DNA of 25,579 nt from an uncultured beta proteobacterium (GCA_903892315.1 CAITHY010000159.1:1-25579), one strand, 5' to 3'. Shown: positions 6,695 through 14,551, counted from the first letter of the stretch. Numbers and translations are program-made. The notes: generated by a model not told the origin, from the sequence alone.

Positions 6695-7708
6695 ATGATT
6701 CCTAATTTATCCGAGCCTTCTGGTTGGTTACCCCTTTTCTTTTTAGTTGCCATGGGCATTGCCATGGTTGCTTACGTTGTTTTAGATGGATACGACTTGG
6801 GCGTTGGCATCTTATTGAATCAGGCAAACGAATCAGAAAAGGACATCATGATTTCATCAATCGGTCCATTTTGGGATGCTAATGAAACTTGGCTTGTGCT
6901 CGGAGTCGGCGTTCTCTTGATTGCCTTTCCAATGGCCCACGGAATTATTTTGACTGAACTCTATTTGCCTGTTGGCATCATGTTGGCCGGTTTAATTTTA
7001 CGAGGTGTATCTTTTGACTTTCGTGCAAAAGCACATTTGAGTCAGAAGTCAGTCTGGAATTTTCTATTCTTTTTTGGTAGTTTCTTGGCTGCAGCATCTC
7101 AAGGGGTGATGGTCGGTAGAGAAGTGATTGGCTTTGACTCGGGATACTTGGGCTGGATATTTTCATTTATCGTAGCGCTTTGCCTACCTGCTGGATATGC
7201 CCTATTGGGGGCTGGCTGGCTGATTATGAAAACCTCTGGCGAGTTACAACTCAAGGCAGTGGGCTGGGCAAGAAGGTGCCTCTTATTTACTGCGCTAGGG
7301 GTAGGAATCATTTCTGTAGCAACACCATTCTTCAGTTCAGAGATTGCTGCTAAGTGGTTTAACTTCCCTAACGTCTTTTTCTTATTGCCGTTCCCAGTTT
7401 TGTCCTTGGCTTGTTTTATCTTGATTGATTTGACCTTGTTAAAAATGCAGAAGAATAAGCCCGCTCCCGTTTGGGTTCCTTTTGCCCTAAGCGTAGCCAT
7501 CTTTGTACTAGCATTTTTAGGAATCGCTTACAGCATGTTCCCCTACATTGTTGTGGACAAAATGACCATTTGGCAGGCGGCCTCAGCTACCGAGTCATTG
7601 TGGGTAATATTTTGGGGTGCTGTAGTTGTGCTGCCAACGATTATTGGATACACCATTTATTCTTATAAAATCTTTTGGGGTAAAACGGAACCTCTTAGCT
7701 ATTACTAA
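6695..7708 (+). CDS. cydB: Cytochrome bd-type quinol oxidase subunit II (CioB-like)
   Basis: Second large subunit of the bd oxidase, 337 residues, eight to nine membrane helices. Family marks are VVLDGYDLGVG (DGYDLG at 31-36) and WDANETWLV (60-68). AGGAG at 6683-6687, within the last codons of subunit I, places the ATG seven bases downstream, so the two subunits are cotranslated. I looked for a CydX-like short subunit in the 51 bases that follow and found none; the bicarbonate permease gene comes next. With the short-Q-loop subunit I, this fits a CioAB-type enzyme, but cyanide resistance itself is inference. Confidence 0.95.
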   Translation: MIPNLSEPSGWLPLFFLVAMGIAMVAYVVLDGYDLGVGILLNQANESEKDIMISSIGPFWDANETWLVLGVGVLLIAFPMAHGIILTELYLPVGIMLAGLILRGVSFDFRAKAHLSQKSVWNFLFFFGSFLAAASQGVMVGREVIGFDSGYLGWIFSFIVALCLPAGYALLGAGWLIMKTSGELQLKAVGWARRCLLFTALGVGIISVATPFFSSEIAAKWFNFPNVFFLLPFPVLSLACFILIDLTLLKMQKNKPAPVWVPFALSVAIFVLAFLGIAYSMFPYIVVDKMTIWQAASATESLWVIFWGAVVVLPTIIGYTIYSYKIFWGKTEPLSYY

Positions 7709-7759
7709 GATAACGGCGGGGCTAATGCAAGAATTTCTAAAATTACCTAGGGTGTTGAT

Positions 7760-8716
7760 ATGAACAATTTCTTGGATCCAGCAATTCTCTTTTTTGTCTT
7801 TGGTGCTTTTGCTGGTGCCGTTAAATCCAATCTAGAAATTCCTCAGCCTATTGCGAGATTCTTATCGCTCTATTTATTGATGGCTTTGGGTTTAAAGGGT
7901 GGCTTTGCTCTGCATAAATCAGGATTTACTCTCGAGATTGGCTTAGCACTTGGGTTGGCAATATTTTTGGCAATCATCATCCCTCTAATGGGGTATTTAG
8001 TTTTAAGAACCAAACTCAATAACTATGATGCGGCTGCTATTGCCGCTACTTATGGTTCAGTTAGCGCTGTTACATTTATTACTGCGACCCAAGCACTTGA
8101 TCAATATGGTATTACGTTTGGCGGGCATATGGCGGCTGCAATGGCCTTGATGGAGTCCCCTGCAATTATTCTGGCAATCTTGTTAGCCAATAAGGCAAGG
8201 GCATCGACTACGAATTCAGCGCAGTCGACGGGTATGTCAAAAATCCTGCATGAATCATTTACGGATGGCGCGCAGCTACTCCTTTTAGGCTCAATGATAG
8301 TTGGCTTAGTCAGTGGTGATAGCGGGCAAAAAATAATGGCCCCATTTTCAATCGATTTGTTCAAGGGGATGCTTGCCTTCTTTTTGCTTGATATGGGTTT
8401 AATGGCAGCCAAGAACTTTGAGGGATTAAAGGGTAAGCCGCCCATTACTTTGGTTTATGCAATTGGCGCCCCTTTGGTTCATGCCTCTATTGCATTGGGA
8501 CTGTGCAAGTTATTGGGCCTGCCATTGGGTGATACCGTTTTATTAATGGTGCTTGCCGCTAGCGCTTCTTATATTGCTGTGCCGGCAGTGTTAAGGCATG
8601 CTCTTCCAGAGGTAAACCCAGCTCTATATATGGGAATGTCATTAGGCATTACCTTCCCCTTCAATATCATTTTAGGGATCCCACTGTATGCCTATGTTGC
8701 GGGCCTAACTTACTAG
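7760..8716 (+). CDS. SbtA-like sodium-dependent bicarbonate permease
   Basis: 318-residue membrane protein matching the SbtA family (sodium-dependent bicarbonate transport family permease). It begins with DPAILFFVFGAFAGAVKSNL followed by the conserved IPQPIARFLSLYLLMALGLKGG region, and has about ten helices in two inverted halves with a hydrophilic linker around residues 145-170. Cyanobacterial SbtA imports bicarbonate with sodium and is gated by the PII-like protein SbtB. No SbtB-type gene adjoins this one; the next gene is a DUF3106 protein. It lies 51 bp behind the bd oxidase on the same strand and may share its transcript. A beta-carbonic anhydrase at the far end of the window is a plausible functional partner. 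Substrate is inferred from the family. Confidence 0.87.
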   Translation: MNNFLDPAILFFVFGAFAGAVKSNLEIPQPIARFLSLYLLMALGLKGGFALHKSGFTLEIGLALGLAIFLAIIIPLMGYLVLRTKLNNYDAAAIAATYGSVSAVTFITATQALDQYGITFGGHMAAAMALMESPAIILAILLANKARASTTNSAQSTGMSKILHESFTDGAQLLLLGSMIVGLVSGDSGQKIMAPFSIDLFKGMLAFFLLDMGLMAAKNFEGLKGKPPITLVYAIGAPLVHASIALGLCKLLGLPLGDTVLLMVLAASASYIAVPAVLRHALPEVNPALYMGMSLGITFPFNIILGIPLYAYVAGLTY

Positions 8717-8760
8717 ATGGCATCCCTCCTCTATTCTGGTTGACTCCGCCCTGGTCGGGA
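8717..8760 (+). repeat. tRNA-3'-end-like short repeat, copy 4 (diverged)
   Basis: Right after the permease stop codon: ATGGCATCCCTCCTCTATTC, then TGGTTGACTCCGCCCTGGTC and GGGA. The order of the elements (GCATCC, CTGGTTGA, TCCGCCC) matches copies 2 and 3, but the CCA end is degraded and no T-rich hairpin follows. It lies just upstream of the ribosome-binding site of the next gene. Confidence 0.5.
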
Positions 8761-8794
8761 TTAGAATGAATCATAACCAGCAGGAGGTGAAGTG

Positions 8795-9226
8795 ATGGGT
8801 TCTAAAAAATGGGTGGGTGGATTGCTATTGAATGTTTCGCTGATTTCTTTGGCTGGCGCCGCTATCCCTGAGCCACCAAATCCTTTGGCCAACATCAATC
8901 TGAGTTTTGATCAGCGCTTTGAGCAGATGAAGCAAATAGATGCTGCATTGCTTAAGGCAACACCAGAAGAGCGAAAAGCATACTGGCATCAGAGGCGTGA
9001 TCAAATGAAGGTCTTAAGCCCCGAAGATCGTCAGTTGCTTCAGATAAAGATGAAGGCTCAATGGCAATCCATTACCCCTGAGCAAAAAGAGAAAATGAAG
9101 GCCGAGAGAAAAGCCTTCTTTGATGGACTAACACCAGAAGAGCAGGCAGACATGAAGGCCCGTAGAGATAAATGGGAAAACATGACTCCCGAGGAGAGGC
9201 AGAAGTGGCTTAAACAACCCAGCTAG
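8795..9226 (+). CDS. Exported DUF3106-family protein with 19-residue repeats
   Basis: Small periplasmic protein of 143 residues with a signal peptide (about 1-23, ending LAGAA). After a Pro-rich linker, five units each start with (T/S)PE(E/D/Q): at residues 56, 75, 94, 113 and 131, i.e. periods of 19, 19, 19 and 18. Each unit looks like a helix rich in Lys, Arg, Glu and Gln, as in DUF3106 proteins and reminiscent of Spy/CpxP-type periplasmic helices. I chose ATG 8795 because AGGAGGT (8782-8788) lies six bases upstream; the GTG at 8792 is too close. Function of the family is unknown. The next gene begins at or just behind its stop. Confidence 0.85.
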   Translation: MGSKKWVGGLLLNVSLISLAGAAIPEPPNPLANINLSFDQRFEQMKQIDAALLKATPEERKAYWHQRRDQMKVLSPEDRQLLQIKMKAQWQSITPEQKEKMKAERKAFFDGLTPEEQADMKARRDKWENMTPEERQKWLKQPS

Positions 9227-9251
9227 GTTGAGTAAACTGCCCCCTATTTCA

Positions 9252-9935
9252 ATGAGCGACTTTATTGGGTTTAGTCCGAAGGCTTTCCAATTTCTTGAAG
9301 AGCTTACCGATAACCAAACCAGGGTTTGGTTTGCTGAGCATCGCTCGCAGTATGAAGAGTTTGTGCGTGAGCCTATGAAGCACTTTACAGACGCCCTGTC
9401 TGAGAGTCTCGCTAATAAAGATGTGCCATTGTGGGGTGATCCCAAAAAATCCCTCTATAGAATTAATCGAGATGCACGGTTTTCAAAAGCAAAGCATCCA
9501 TATAGCATGCATGCCAGCGGGCTCTTTACTAGAACTGGCGACAAGTATTCTCCGGGTGTCCTCTATTTTCGTTTAGACCCCCTAGGCAGCAGATGTGCTG
9601 CAGGCTATTTGCAACCAGAACCCCATAATCTAAAAAAACTTAGACAGGGGATTTTAGATAACCCTAAGGCTTGGCTATCCCTTGAGAGGTCTCTAAAAAG
9701 AAAAGGCTATGAGTTTGATTACTCAAACACATTGGCTCGAATTCCGAGGGGCTTTAATGATGTTCCCAAAGAGATTGAAAGAGCAATTAAGCTAAAAGGT
9801 TGGATTATTAGAAAGCAGTTGCCCAGATCAATGATTTGCTCGAAAGAATTAATTAAAGAAGTCACTGGATTTGCTCAAGATATGCTTCCCCTTCTCAGCT
9901 TTGGGTGGCATGCATTGGCTCAATTTTCAGATTAG
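9252..9935 (+). CDS. DUF2461 (TIGR02453) family protein
   Basis: Cytosolic protein of 227 residues (235 if it starts at TTG 9228). The order of conserved blocks matches DUF2461: GFSPKAFQFLEELTDNQTRVWF near the start in two adjoining parts, LYRINRDARFSK then KHPYSMHASGLF, and GVLYFRLDPLGSRCAAGYLQ. No biochemical function is established for the family. The start is unclear: ATG 9252 begins MSDFIGFSP as in relatives but has no ribosome-binding site. TTG 9228 lies one base behind the DUF3106 stop and could be reached by coupling. It is probably cotranscribed with the DUF3106 gene. Confidence 0.87.
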   Translation: MSDFIGFSPKAFQFLEELTDNQTRVWFAEHRSQYEEFVREPMKHFTDALSESLANKDVPLWGDPKKSLYRINRDARFSKAKHPYSMHASGLFTRTGDKYSPGVLYFRLDPLGSRCAAGYLQPEPHNLKKLRQGILDNPKAWLSLERSLKRKGYEFDYSNTLARIPRGFNDVPKEIERAIKLKGWIIRKQLPRSMICSKELIKEVTGFAQDMLPLLSFGWHALAQFSD

Positions 9936-10009
9936 AGGCCAAGCAGTAGCGCTACTCGCAAAGTTTTTTAAACAACAATACGAATTCATAATAAAAAGCA
10001 GGAGACAAA

Positions 10010-10693
10010 ATGTATAAGCTCATCGCCTTTGATGCCTATGGCACATTATTTGATGTTTACTCCATGGGGCAGCTAGCTGAAGAGCTATTTCCGGGACATG
10101 GTCAGGCATTTGCTCTGATGTGGCGCGAGCGCCAAATTGAATACACCCGCCTTGTCACCATGAGTGATCCCAACCCGAACGGCAGTAAACACTATTTGCC
10201 ATTTTGGGAGCTCACTATTCGATCGCTGCGCTATGTCTGTAAGCGCATGAGCTTAAACCTCACACCAGAATACGAAAAGCGATTAATGGATCAGTATGCC
10301 AAGCTCACCGGCTTTGAAGATAGCGTGAGTGTTCTCAAAGCTATTAAAGAAAAAGGTTTATCGACCGCCATACTGTCTAACGGCAGTAGAGAGATGCTGG
10401 CTACTGTAGTGGAGAGTAATGGAGTAAAGCCCTACCTAGATCAGGTTGTGACAATTGAAGATGTGCGCTTATTTAAAACTGCTCCCCAAGCCTATGAGCT
10501 TTTACTCAAAGCATTCCCCGTCAAGAAAGAAGAAATTCTGTTTGTATCGAGTAACGCATGGGATGCTCTAGCGGCCAAGTGGTATGGCTTTGATGTATTT
10601 TGGGTCAATCGTCTTGGACATCCTTTTGAAGAGATTGGTGAAAAACCAAACTATGAAGGCGATTCTTTAAGCAAAGTATTGAAAGTTATCTAA
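10010..10693 (+). CDS. Haloacid dehalogenase, type II (L-2-haloacid dehalogenase family)
   Basis: 227-residue HAD-superfamily enzyme closest to L-2-haloacid dehalogenases, which hydrolyse L-2-haloalkanoic acids to D-2-hydroxy acids with inversion. Motif I is AFDAYGTLFDV with nucleophile Asp8. Motif II is LSNGS (Ser123 to Ser126). The motif III lysine is in RLFKTAP (Lys156), followed by SSNAWDALAAKWYGF with Asn182 and Asp185. The substrate-binding Arg is in WRERQ (39 or 41). These residues fit a dehalogenase rather than a phosphatase. AGGAG before ATG 10010 supports the start. A MAPEG gene follows after ten bases. A relic of a second gene of this kind is at 2545-2628. Natural substrate is inferred only. 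Confidence 0.92.
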   Translation: MYKLIAFDAYGTLFDVYSMGQLAEELFPGHGQAFALMWRERQIEYTRLVTMSDPNPNGSKHYLPFWELTIRSLRYVCKRMSLNLTPEYEKRLMDQYAKLTGFEDSVSVLKAIKEKGLSTAILSNGSREMLATVVESNGVKPYLDQVVTIEDVRLFKTAPQAYELLLKAFPVKKEEILFVSSNAWDALAAKWYGFDVFWVNRLGHPFEEIGEKPNYEGDSLSKVLKVI

Positions 10694-10703
10694 GGAGGTA
10701 TGA

Positions 10704-11102
10704 ATGCTATTAATCACATCAATTATTGCTGCCGCCTTAACGCTTATATTCATCAAACTTTCTTTTGCCGTCATTAGCTTGAGAAGAAAAAATAAGGTTG
10801 GCCTAGGAAGTGGTGGACATGAAGATCTCGAGAGGGCTATTCGTACCCAAGGCAATTTTGCCGAATACGTTCCCCTTGGACTGGTCTTAATTGCTTGTCT
10901 GGAGTTAAATGGCGCCCCTTGGTGGTTAGTTGCCATACCGGGTATTGCGCTCATTATTGGGCGCTTGATTCATGCAAAAGGCATGAATACCCCTCCACCA
11001 GATTTCAGCAAGCGTGTGCTTGGAATGAAATTTACCTTTCTCACACTTATTGCGTTGGCTGCTCTGAACTTGGGGTGGTCTTTATTCTATCTGGCTCATT
11101 AA
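10704..11102 (+). CDS. MAPEG family membrane protein
   Basis: 132-residue integral membrane protein of the MAPEG family (membrane-associated proteins in eicosanoid and glutathione metabolism), four predicted helices. The family signature is seen as GGHEDLERAIRTQGNFAEYV (about 38-57) followed by the helix VPLGLVLIACLEL. Bacterial members are often assigned glutathione-transferase-like roles but most are uncharacterised. AAGGAGGT (10692-10699) precedes ATG 10704 by four bases; an overlapping ATG at 10700 opens another frame that stops early. It is likely cotranscribed with the dehalogenase upstream. The GSTs in this window make a glutathione-linked role plausible, but that is inference. Confidence 0.92.
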   Translation: MLLITSIIAAALTLIFIKLSFAVISLRRKNKVGLGSGGHEDLERAIRTQGNFAEYVPLGLVLIACLELNGAPWWLVAIPGIALIIGRLIHAKGMNTPPPDFSKRVLGMKFTFLTLIALAALNLGWSLFYLAH

Positions 11103-11169
11103 ATCTGGAGATTCTTGGACTTAAGATAGGCTTTATTTATCAATCATCTTTTAATTGAGGTATCGCAAC

Positions 11170-11325
11170 ATGAAAAAAATATTTCTCGCGTTAACTGTGA
11201 CTTTATTTTCGCTAGTCTTGAGCGGTTGTCTTGCCAGCACTACATCTCCAGATGGGGTGAATTGTGATTTCAGCCAAGGCAAGCCATTGTGGGAAATGCC
11301 CTTAGATTGTCAGGGTGGGCGTTAA
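11170..11325 (+). CDS. Small predicted lipoprotein (51 residues)
   Basis: ATG 11170 to TAA 11323-11325. The product starts MKKIFLALTVTLFSLVLSGC, a classic lipoprotein signal peptide with the lipobox LSGC and lipid-modified Cys20. The mature part is about 32 residues, polar, with two further Cys (32 and 47) that might form a disulfide. GAGGT eight bases upstream gives a good ribosome-binding site. It lies between the MAPEG and TauE/SafE genes on the same strand. No family recognised. Confidence 0.75.
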   Translation: MKKIFLALTVTLFSLVLSGCLASTTSPDGVNCDFSQGKPLWEMPLDCQGGR

Positions 11326-11357
11326 TTCATTTTGAAATTTAATCAAGATTAATAGAC

Positions 11358-12092
11358 TTGCCTGATTTAATTCTTCAAGCCTTGGTGCTGGGCTCATTAG
11401 GCCTGGCAGCCGGTGTTTTAGGTGGCGTCATTGGCTTTGGCACCACAATCCTATTGATGCCTGCTCTAGTCTATTTTTATGGGCCTATTCAGGCAATTCC
11501 TGTGATCGCTTTGGTTGCCACCGTAGCTAATCTCTCCCGCATTTTTTTATGGTGGAGCGTGATCCAATGGCGCGTTTGTTTTGTCTATAGCGTTGCTGCA
11601 ATACCATTTACGATTCTGGGCGTGAATACTCTGGTGCAACTTGATGAGCGATTAATTGAAATTACGCTAGGAATATTTTTAGTCGCACTAATTCCAATCC
11701 GTCGTTGGATGCGCAATCAAAATTTTTATCTAAAACTTTGGCAAATGGCTTTAGTTGGTGCCGCTATCGGCTATTTGACTGGTATTGTTGCAACAACGGG
11801 TGCCATTAATACCCCTTTCTTTCTGGCCTATGGCCTCACTAAGGGCGCCTTCCTTGGAACAGAGGCAGCCAGTACCTTATCTATTCTATTTACTAAAGGC
11901 ATTACATTTCATCAGCTCGGCTTTCTGAATACAGCCGCAATCATTCAGGGGCTTCTCATTGGAAGCTGTGTTTTAGCTGGCTCTATTTTTTCTAAGAAAA
12001 TTGTTCTGGCATTACCAGAAAAGAAATTTTTATTGCTGATGGAGCTGGTGATGTTAATTTCAGGTCTATCCATCCTCGCGATGTCGTTCTGA
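11358..12092 (+). CDS. TauE/SafE (sulfite exporter) family permease
   Basis: 244-residue membrane protein with about eight helices in two halves, each carrying the family pattern: GVLGGVIGFGTTILLMPAL near the N-terminus and GYLTGIVATTGAINTPFFLA in the middle. The family includes exporters of sulfite, sulfoacetate and related organosulfur anions; most members have no known substrate. The only start giving a complete first helix is TTG 11358 (MPDLILQALVLG), which lacks a strong ribosome-binding site; GTG 11385 would trim the first helix. It converges with the MipA gene, 56 bp away. Confidence 0.88.
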   Translation: MPDLILQALVLGSLGLAAGVLGGVIGFGTTILLMPALVYFYGPIQAIPVIALVATVANLSRIFLWWSVIQWRVCFVYSVAAIPFTILGVNTLVQLDERLIEITLGIFLVALIPIRRWMRNQNFYLKLWQMALVGAAIGYLTGIVATTGAINTPFFLAYGLTKGAFLGTEAASTLSILFTKGITFHQLGFLNTAAIIQGLLIGSCVLAGSIFSKKIVLALPEKKFLLLMELVMLISGLSILAMSF

Positions 12093-12148
12093 TCGTATTG
12101 GCATACCCGCTAGACCAATAAACATGCTGCCTGTAGGCAACTCTTTAC

Positions 12149-12919
12149 TTACTTAAAGCGATACGCAAGCGCCATAAAAATATTGTCCTGGAATGGGCGA
12201 TTCATGACTGGGCTGTAATTAATCCCGCTGCCCATCCATTTGCGTTTGCCATAGACATTGATATACCAGTTGTCCACTACTGGAATCTCCACCATGAGTC
12301 CCGCTAGAAGATTATTTGTTGCGGGGGCGTTGTAAGCAGCATAACCGGTGGCAGTTGAGTCACCAGAGGTGATGCCATAGTAGTAATTAGCATACTGGCT
12401 TGACTGCCGTTCCACGCCAATTTGAGGATAGAGCATTACTTTTTGATAGGTTTCAATTTCAGCGAAGTATGAAAATTCGTAGAGGGCCCCTTTTGACTTC
12501 CCGAAGTCATGATAGGCATTAACAAAAAATCCCCCGATCGGCGTCTCTTGAAAAGTTCCTAAGCCAAGAGGAATCGGGTCACTTCGATTGATGGAGTTGC
12601 CATTGATTGATGACTTTATCTTGTAAGTATCTAAGTTAATTTTTCCAATAACTTCAAAATAGCCGTAGCCCATCTTGAAAGTTTTAATGCCCACCTCATC
12701 AATGCGAGCAAAAAAACGCTGATAGTCAAAAAAGGCATAGGGCAGGGCTAAAGATTGAGTCCCTTCGGTGCCAATATGTAAGTTGGAGGTATAAACGGCC
12801 GCACCGATGTCTCCAATGATGCGATCCGGAAGCGCATCTGGAATATCATCCATAGCGTAAACGGAGGTGCAGATTACGGCAGCCATAAAAAGAGCCGCTG
12901 TGCGAAAAATCGATTTCAT
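12149..12919 (-). CDS. MipA/OmpV family outer-membrane protein
   Basis: 256-residue exported protein with a signal peptide (about 1-22, cut after VYA) and a pattern of alternating aromatic strands ending in the terminal aromatic-x-x signature (LAYRFK), as expected for an outer-membrane beta-barrel. The segment YANYYYGITSGDSTATGYAAYN is typical of MipA/OmpV proteins. E. coli MipA scaffolds the MltA-PBP1B murein complex; other members are implicated in envelope stress. The ATG at 12919-12917 is the only reasonable start; its ribosome-binding site is weak. It lies 27 bp behind the histidine phosphatase gene, with which it may be cotranscribed. Confidence 0.85.
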   Translation of the reverse strand: MKSIFRTAALFMAAVICTSVYAMDDIPDALPDRIIGDIGAAVYTSNLHIGTEGTQSLALPYAFFDYQRFFARIDEVGIKTFKMGYGYFEVIGKINLDTYKIKSSINGNSINRSDPIPLGLGTFQETPIGGFFVNAYHDFGKSKGALYEFSYFAEIETYQKVMLYPQIGVERQSSQYANYYYGITSGDSTATGYAAYNAPATNNLLAGLMVEIPVVDNWYINVYGKRKWMGSGINYSPVMNRPFQDNIFMALAYRFK

Positions 12920-12946
12920 GTATCTATCATAAGCCTTTGTGGGTGG

Positions 12947-13591
12947 CTAGAGGTCTAGATTGTCTAGGGCTAAATCCTCTAGATGGCGCGTATCTGCCCA
13001 GCCATTTACCTTCCAGCCAAGCCCATCATGACTGATCCAGTTGAGAGAGGCATTGGGTACGGTGATGGCCCTTTCTGCATCTAAAGCCTGATTGCTTGCA
13101 ATTCTGTACATCATGTCTAATGTGCCCCCATGGCTTACCAACAAAATGGTTTTGCCTGGATGCTGTTGGCAGATTTTGACAAGTGCAGTTTGAATGCGAT
13201 CTGCAAATTGTTGAATGCTTTCGCCACCACGTAAGTTCTCTTCAATATTTCTACTGAGATGAGATTTCCAAAGTTCTGGTTCACGCAACGGGGCTTCATC
13301 AGTAGTGAGTCCCTGTAGTGCGCCAAGATGACGTTCTCTCAGGGCTGCATTCGGTATTGCAGAGGTTTTGAATAATTCTTCAATAGCCTGCGCAGTCTTG
13401 GCTGCACGCTGAAGGTCGCTGGTATATAAAACATCAAATTGAAGTTGAATGTTTCTGAGGGCGCAGGCCATTTGCTTAGCCTGAGCGAAGCCCCTGGCAT
13501 TCAAGTCAATATCGGTGTGGCCTTGAAGGCGGTGTGCAGCATTCCAATCAGTTTCGCCGTGGCGAATTAAACAAAATCGAGTGATAGTCAT
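12947..13591 (-). CDS. Histidine phosphatase (phosphoglycerate mutase-like) family protein
   Basis: 214-residue cytosolic enzyme of histidine phosphatase branch 1. The catalytic core is LIRHGETDWN with phospho-acceptor His11, Arg10 in the phosphate pocket, Arg62 in TSDLQRAAKTA, the acid Glu87 in RERHLG, and the second His154 in LVSHGG. Family members include cofactor-dependent phosphoglycerate mutases, CobC-type phosphatases and broad-specificity sugar phosphatases; the length and absence of the mutase insertions favour a phosphatase. It is the middle of a leftward run after MOSC and GNAT genes. No good ribosome-binding site is visible before ATG 13591. Confidence 0.92.
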   Translation of the reverse strand: MTITRFCLIRHGETDWNAAHRLQGHTDIDLNARGFAQAKQMACALRNIQLQFDVLYTSDLQRAAKTAQAIEELFKTSAIPNAALRERHLGALQGLTTDEAPLREPELWKSHLSRNIEENLRGGESIQQFADRIQTALVKICQQHPGKTILLVSHGGTLDMMYRIASNQALDAERAITVPNASLNWISHDGLGWKVNGWADTRHLEDLALDNLDL

Positions 13592-13612
13592 ATGGCAATG
13601 ATAAAGACGAAA

Positions 13613-14008
13613 TTATTTTTTGAGAGTCCAGGCACGCGGATTGTGTTCAAAGCCAATATGTTCGTAATATTCATTCGCCTTGGGCGCTGCTAGCAGCACG
13701 ATCATGCATTGAGGACCAAGACGTGCTTTAGTTTCTTCAATCAGCTGCTTGCCAATGCCAGAGCGTTGATATTTTTCATCAACGGCCAAATCCGCAAGAT
13801 AAGCTACATAAGAAAAGTCAGTTAGCGAACGAGAAATGCCCACTAAAGCTTCGCCGGCCCATGCGGTAATGGTGAGGTTGGCATTCTTGAGCATGTCTTC
13901 AAATATTTGAACATTGTGAATGGGGCGTCGCTCTCCAAGAGTGGAGCGCTTGTATAAATCGATGGCTTGCTCAGTACTAATGTTGGCGTTGTCGCGATAT
14001 TCAATCAT
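13613..14008 (-). CDS. GNAT family N-acetyltransferase
   Basis: 131-residue acetyltransferase of the GNAT fold. The acetyl-CoA pyrophosphate loop (motif A) is DEKYQRSGIGKQLIEE, matching Q/RxxGxG/A, and the later EYYEHIGFE is the usual motif B end. Some relatives act on small amines or ribosomal proteins; the substrate is unknown. The open frame extends upstream to 14041, but I start at ATG 14008-14006. A GAGGA ribosome-binding site lies just before it, it follows the MOSC stop by one base (TAGcATG), and MIEYRDN is a typical beginning. This junction shows tight translational coupling with the MOSC gene. Confidence 0.9.
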   Translation of the reverse strand: MIEYRDNANISTEQAIDLYKRSTLGERRPIHNVQIFEDMLKNANLTITAWAGEALVGISRSLTDFSYVAYLADLAVDEKYQRSGIGKQLIEETKARLGPQCMIVLLAAPKANEYYEHIGFEHNPRAWTLKK

Positions 14009-14009
14009 G

Positions 14010-14513
14010 CTATTCCTCATCCCTTGTGAAGAGCTTATCACCTACAGCAAGGGTCCCAGAATTTAAAACTTCAGCCCTAATGCCGCCACGTCCTTCGAAT
14101 GCTTCCATGAAGCTTGGCCTGCTAAGTAATTGAGCCGGTCTTTCGCAGGGAGTGCATAGTTCTGTGCCGAGTAGTTGAATGTTGCCGAGGTGAAAACGTT
14201 GGCCTACGAGAGCATTGAGCTCGGACGCCGTTATTCCTGCAAGCACAATATTGCGGCGTGTTTCAAGCCCATTAAAAGTCGGTTCATCACCAGCCGTTAA
14301 CCAGTCATTTGCTGTTTCAATGCAAGCTAAAGCAATGATACTGACATGACGCACTTTCGTTGGTTCAGCAGCCGAATAGGCGCCCGTACCCAGCGCATAG
14401 CGGTCACCTTCAAGGCCAGTACCCGCTAGGACTTTGGCAGTGTTGATAGATCGCATCTGCGCTCCAGCAGATGCTGCTAGATAGATAGCTTGAATATAGG
14501 CATTGAATTTCAT
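14010..14513 (-). CDS. MOSC domain-containing protein
   Basis: 167-residue stand-alone MOSC domain, the beta-barrel fold found at the C-terminus of molybdenum cofactor sulfurases and in YiiM/YuaD-type proteins that handle sulfur or N-hydroxylated compounds. Seen motifs: GLEGDRYALGTGAYS, the Arg-Asn strand (RRNIVLAGI), and the conserved Cys in GTELCTPCERP, followed by GRGGIRAEVLNSG. YiiM-like proteins give resistance to N-hydroxylated base analogues with molybdenum cofactor; that role is only suggested here. ATG 14513 has no clear ribosome-binding site. It is the first gene of the leftward MOSC-GNAT-phosphatase-MipA group. Confidence 0.9.
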   Translation of the reverse strand: MKFNAYIQAIYLAASAGAQMRSINTAKVLAGTGLEGDRYALGTGAYSAAEPTKVRHVSIIALACIETANDWLTAGDEPTFNGLETRRNIVLAGITASELNALVGQRFHLGNIQLLGTELCTPCERPAQLLSRPSFMEAFEGRGGIRAEVLNSGTLAVGDKLFTRDEE

Positions 14514-14551
14514 ATAGAGTGCTTACATATTACCGCTCACCCTTGAGGATT

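Noticed and set aside
7099..7500. 133-codon leftward frame within cydB
   Set aside because: Antisense shadow of hydrophobic codons; no start signals.
7724..7762. A CydX-like third subunit gene after cydB (ATG 7724)
   Set aside because: The frame gives only MQEFLKLPRVLI, without a membrane helix.
8101..8445. 114-codon leftward frame within the SbtA-like gene
   Set aside because: Complement of a conserved membrane protein; no independent evidence.
9943..9980. Terminator at AGTAGCGCTACT followed by a T run
   Set aside because: The palindrome has no loop and the T run is separated from it by several bases, so an intrinsic terminator is doubtful.
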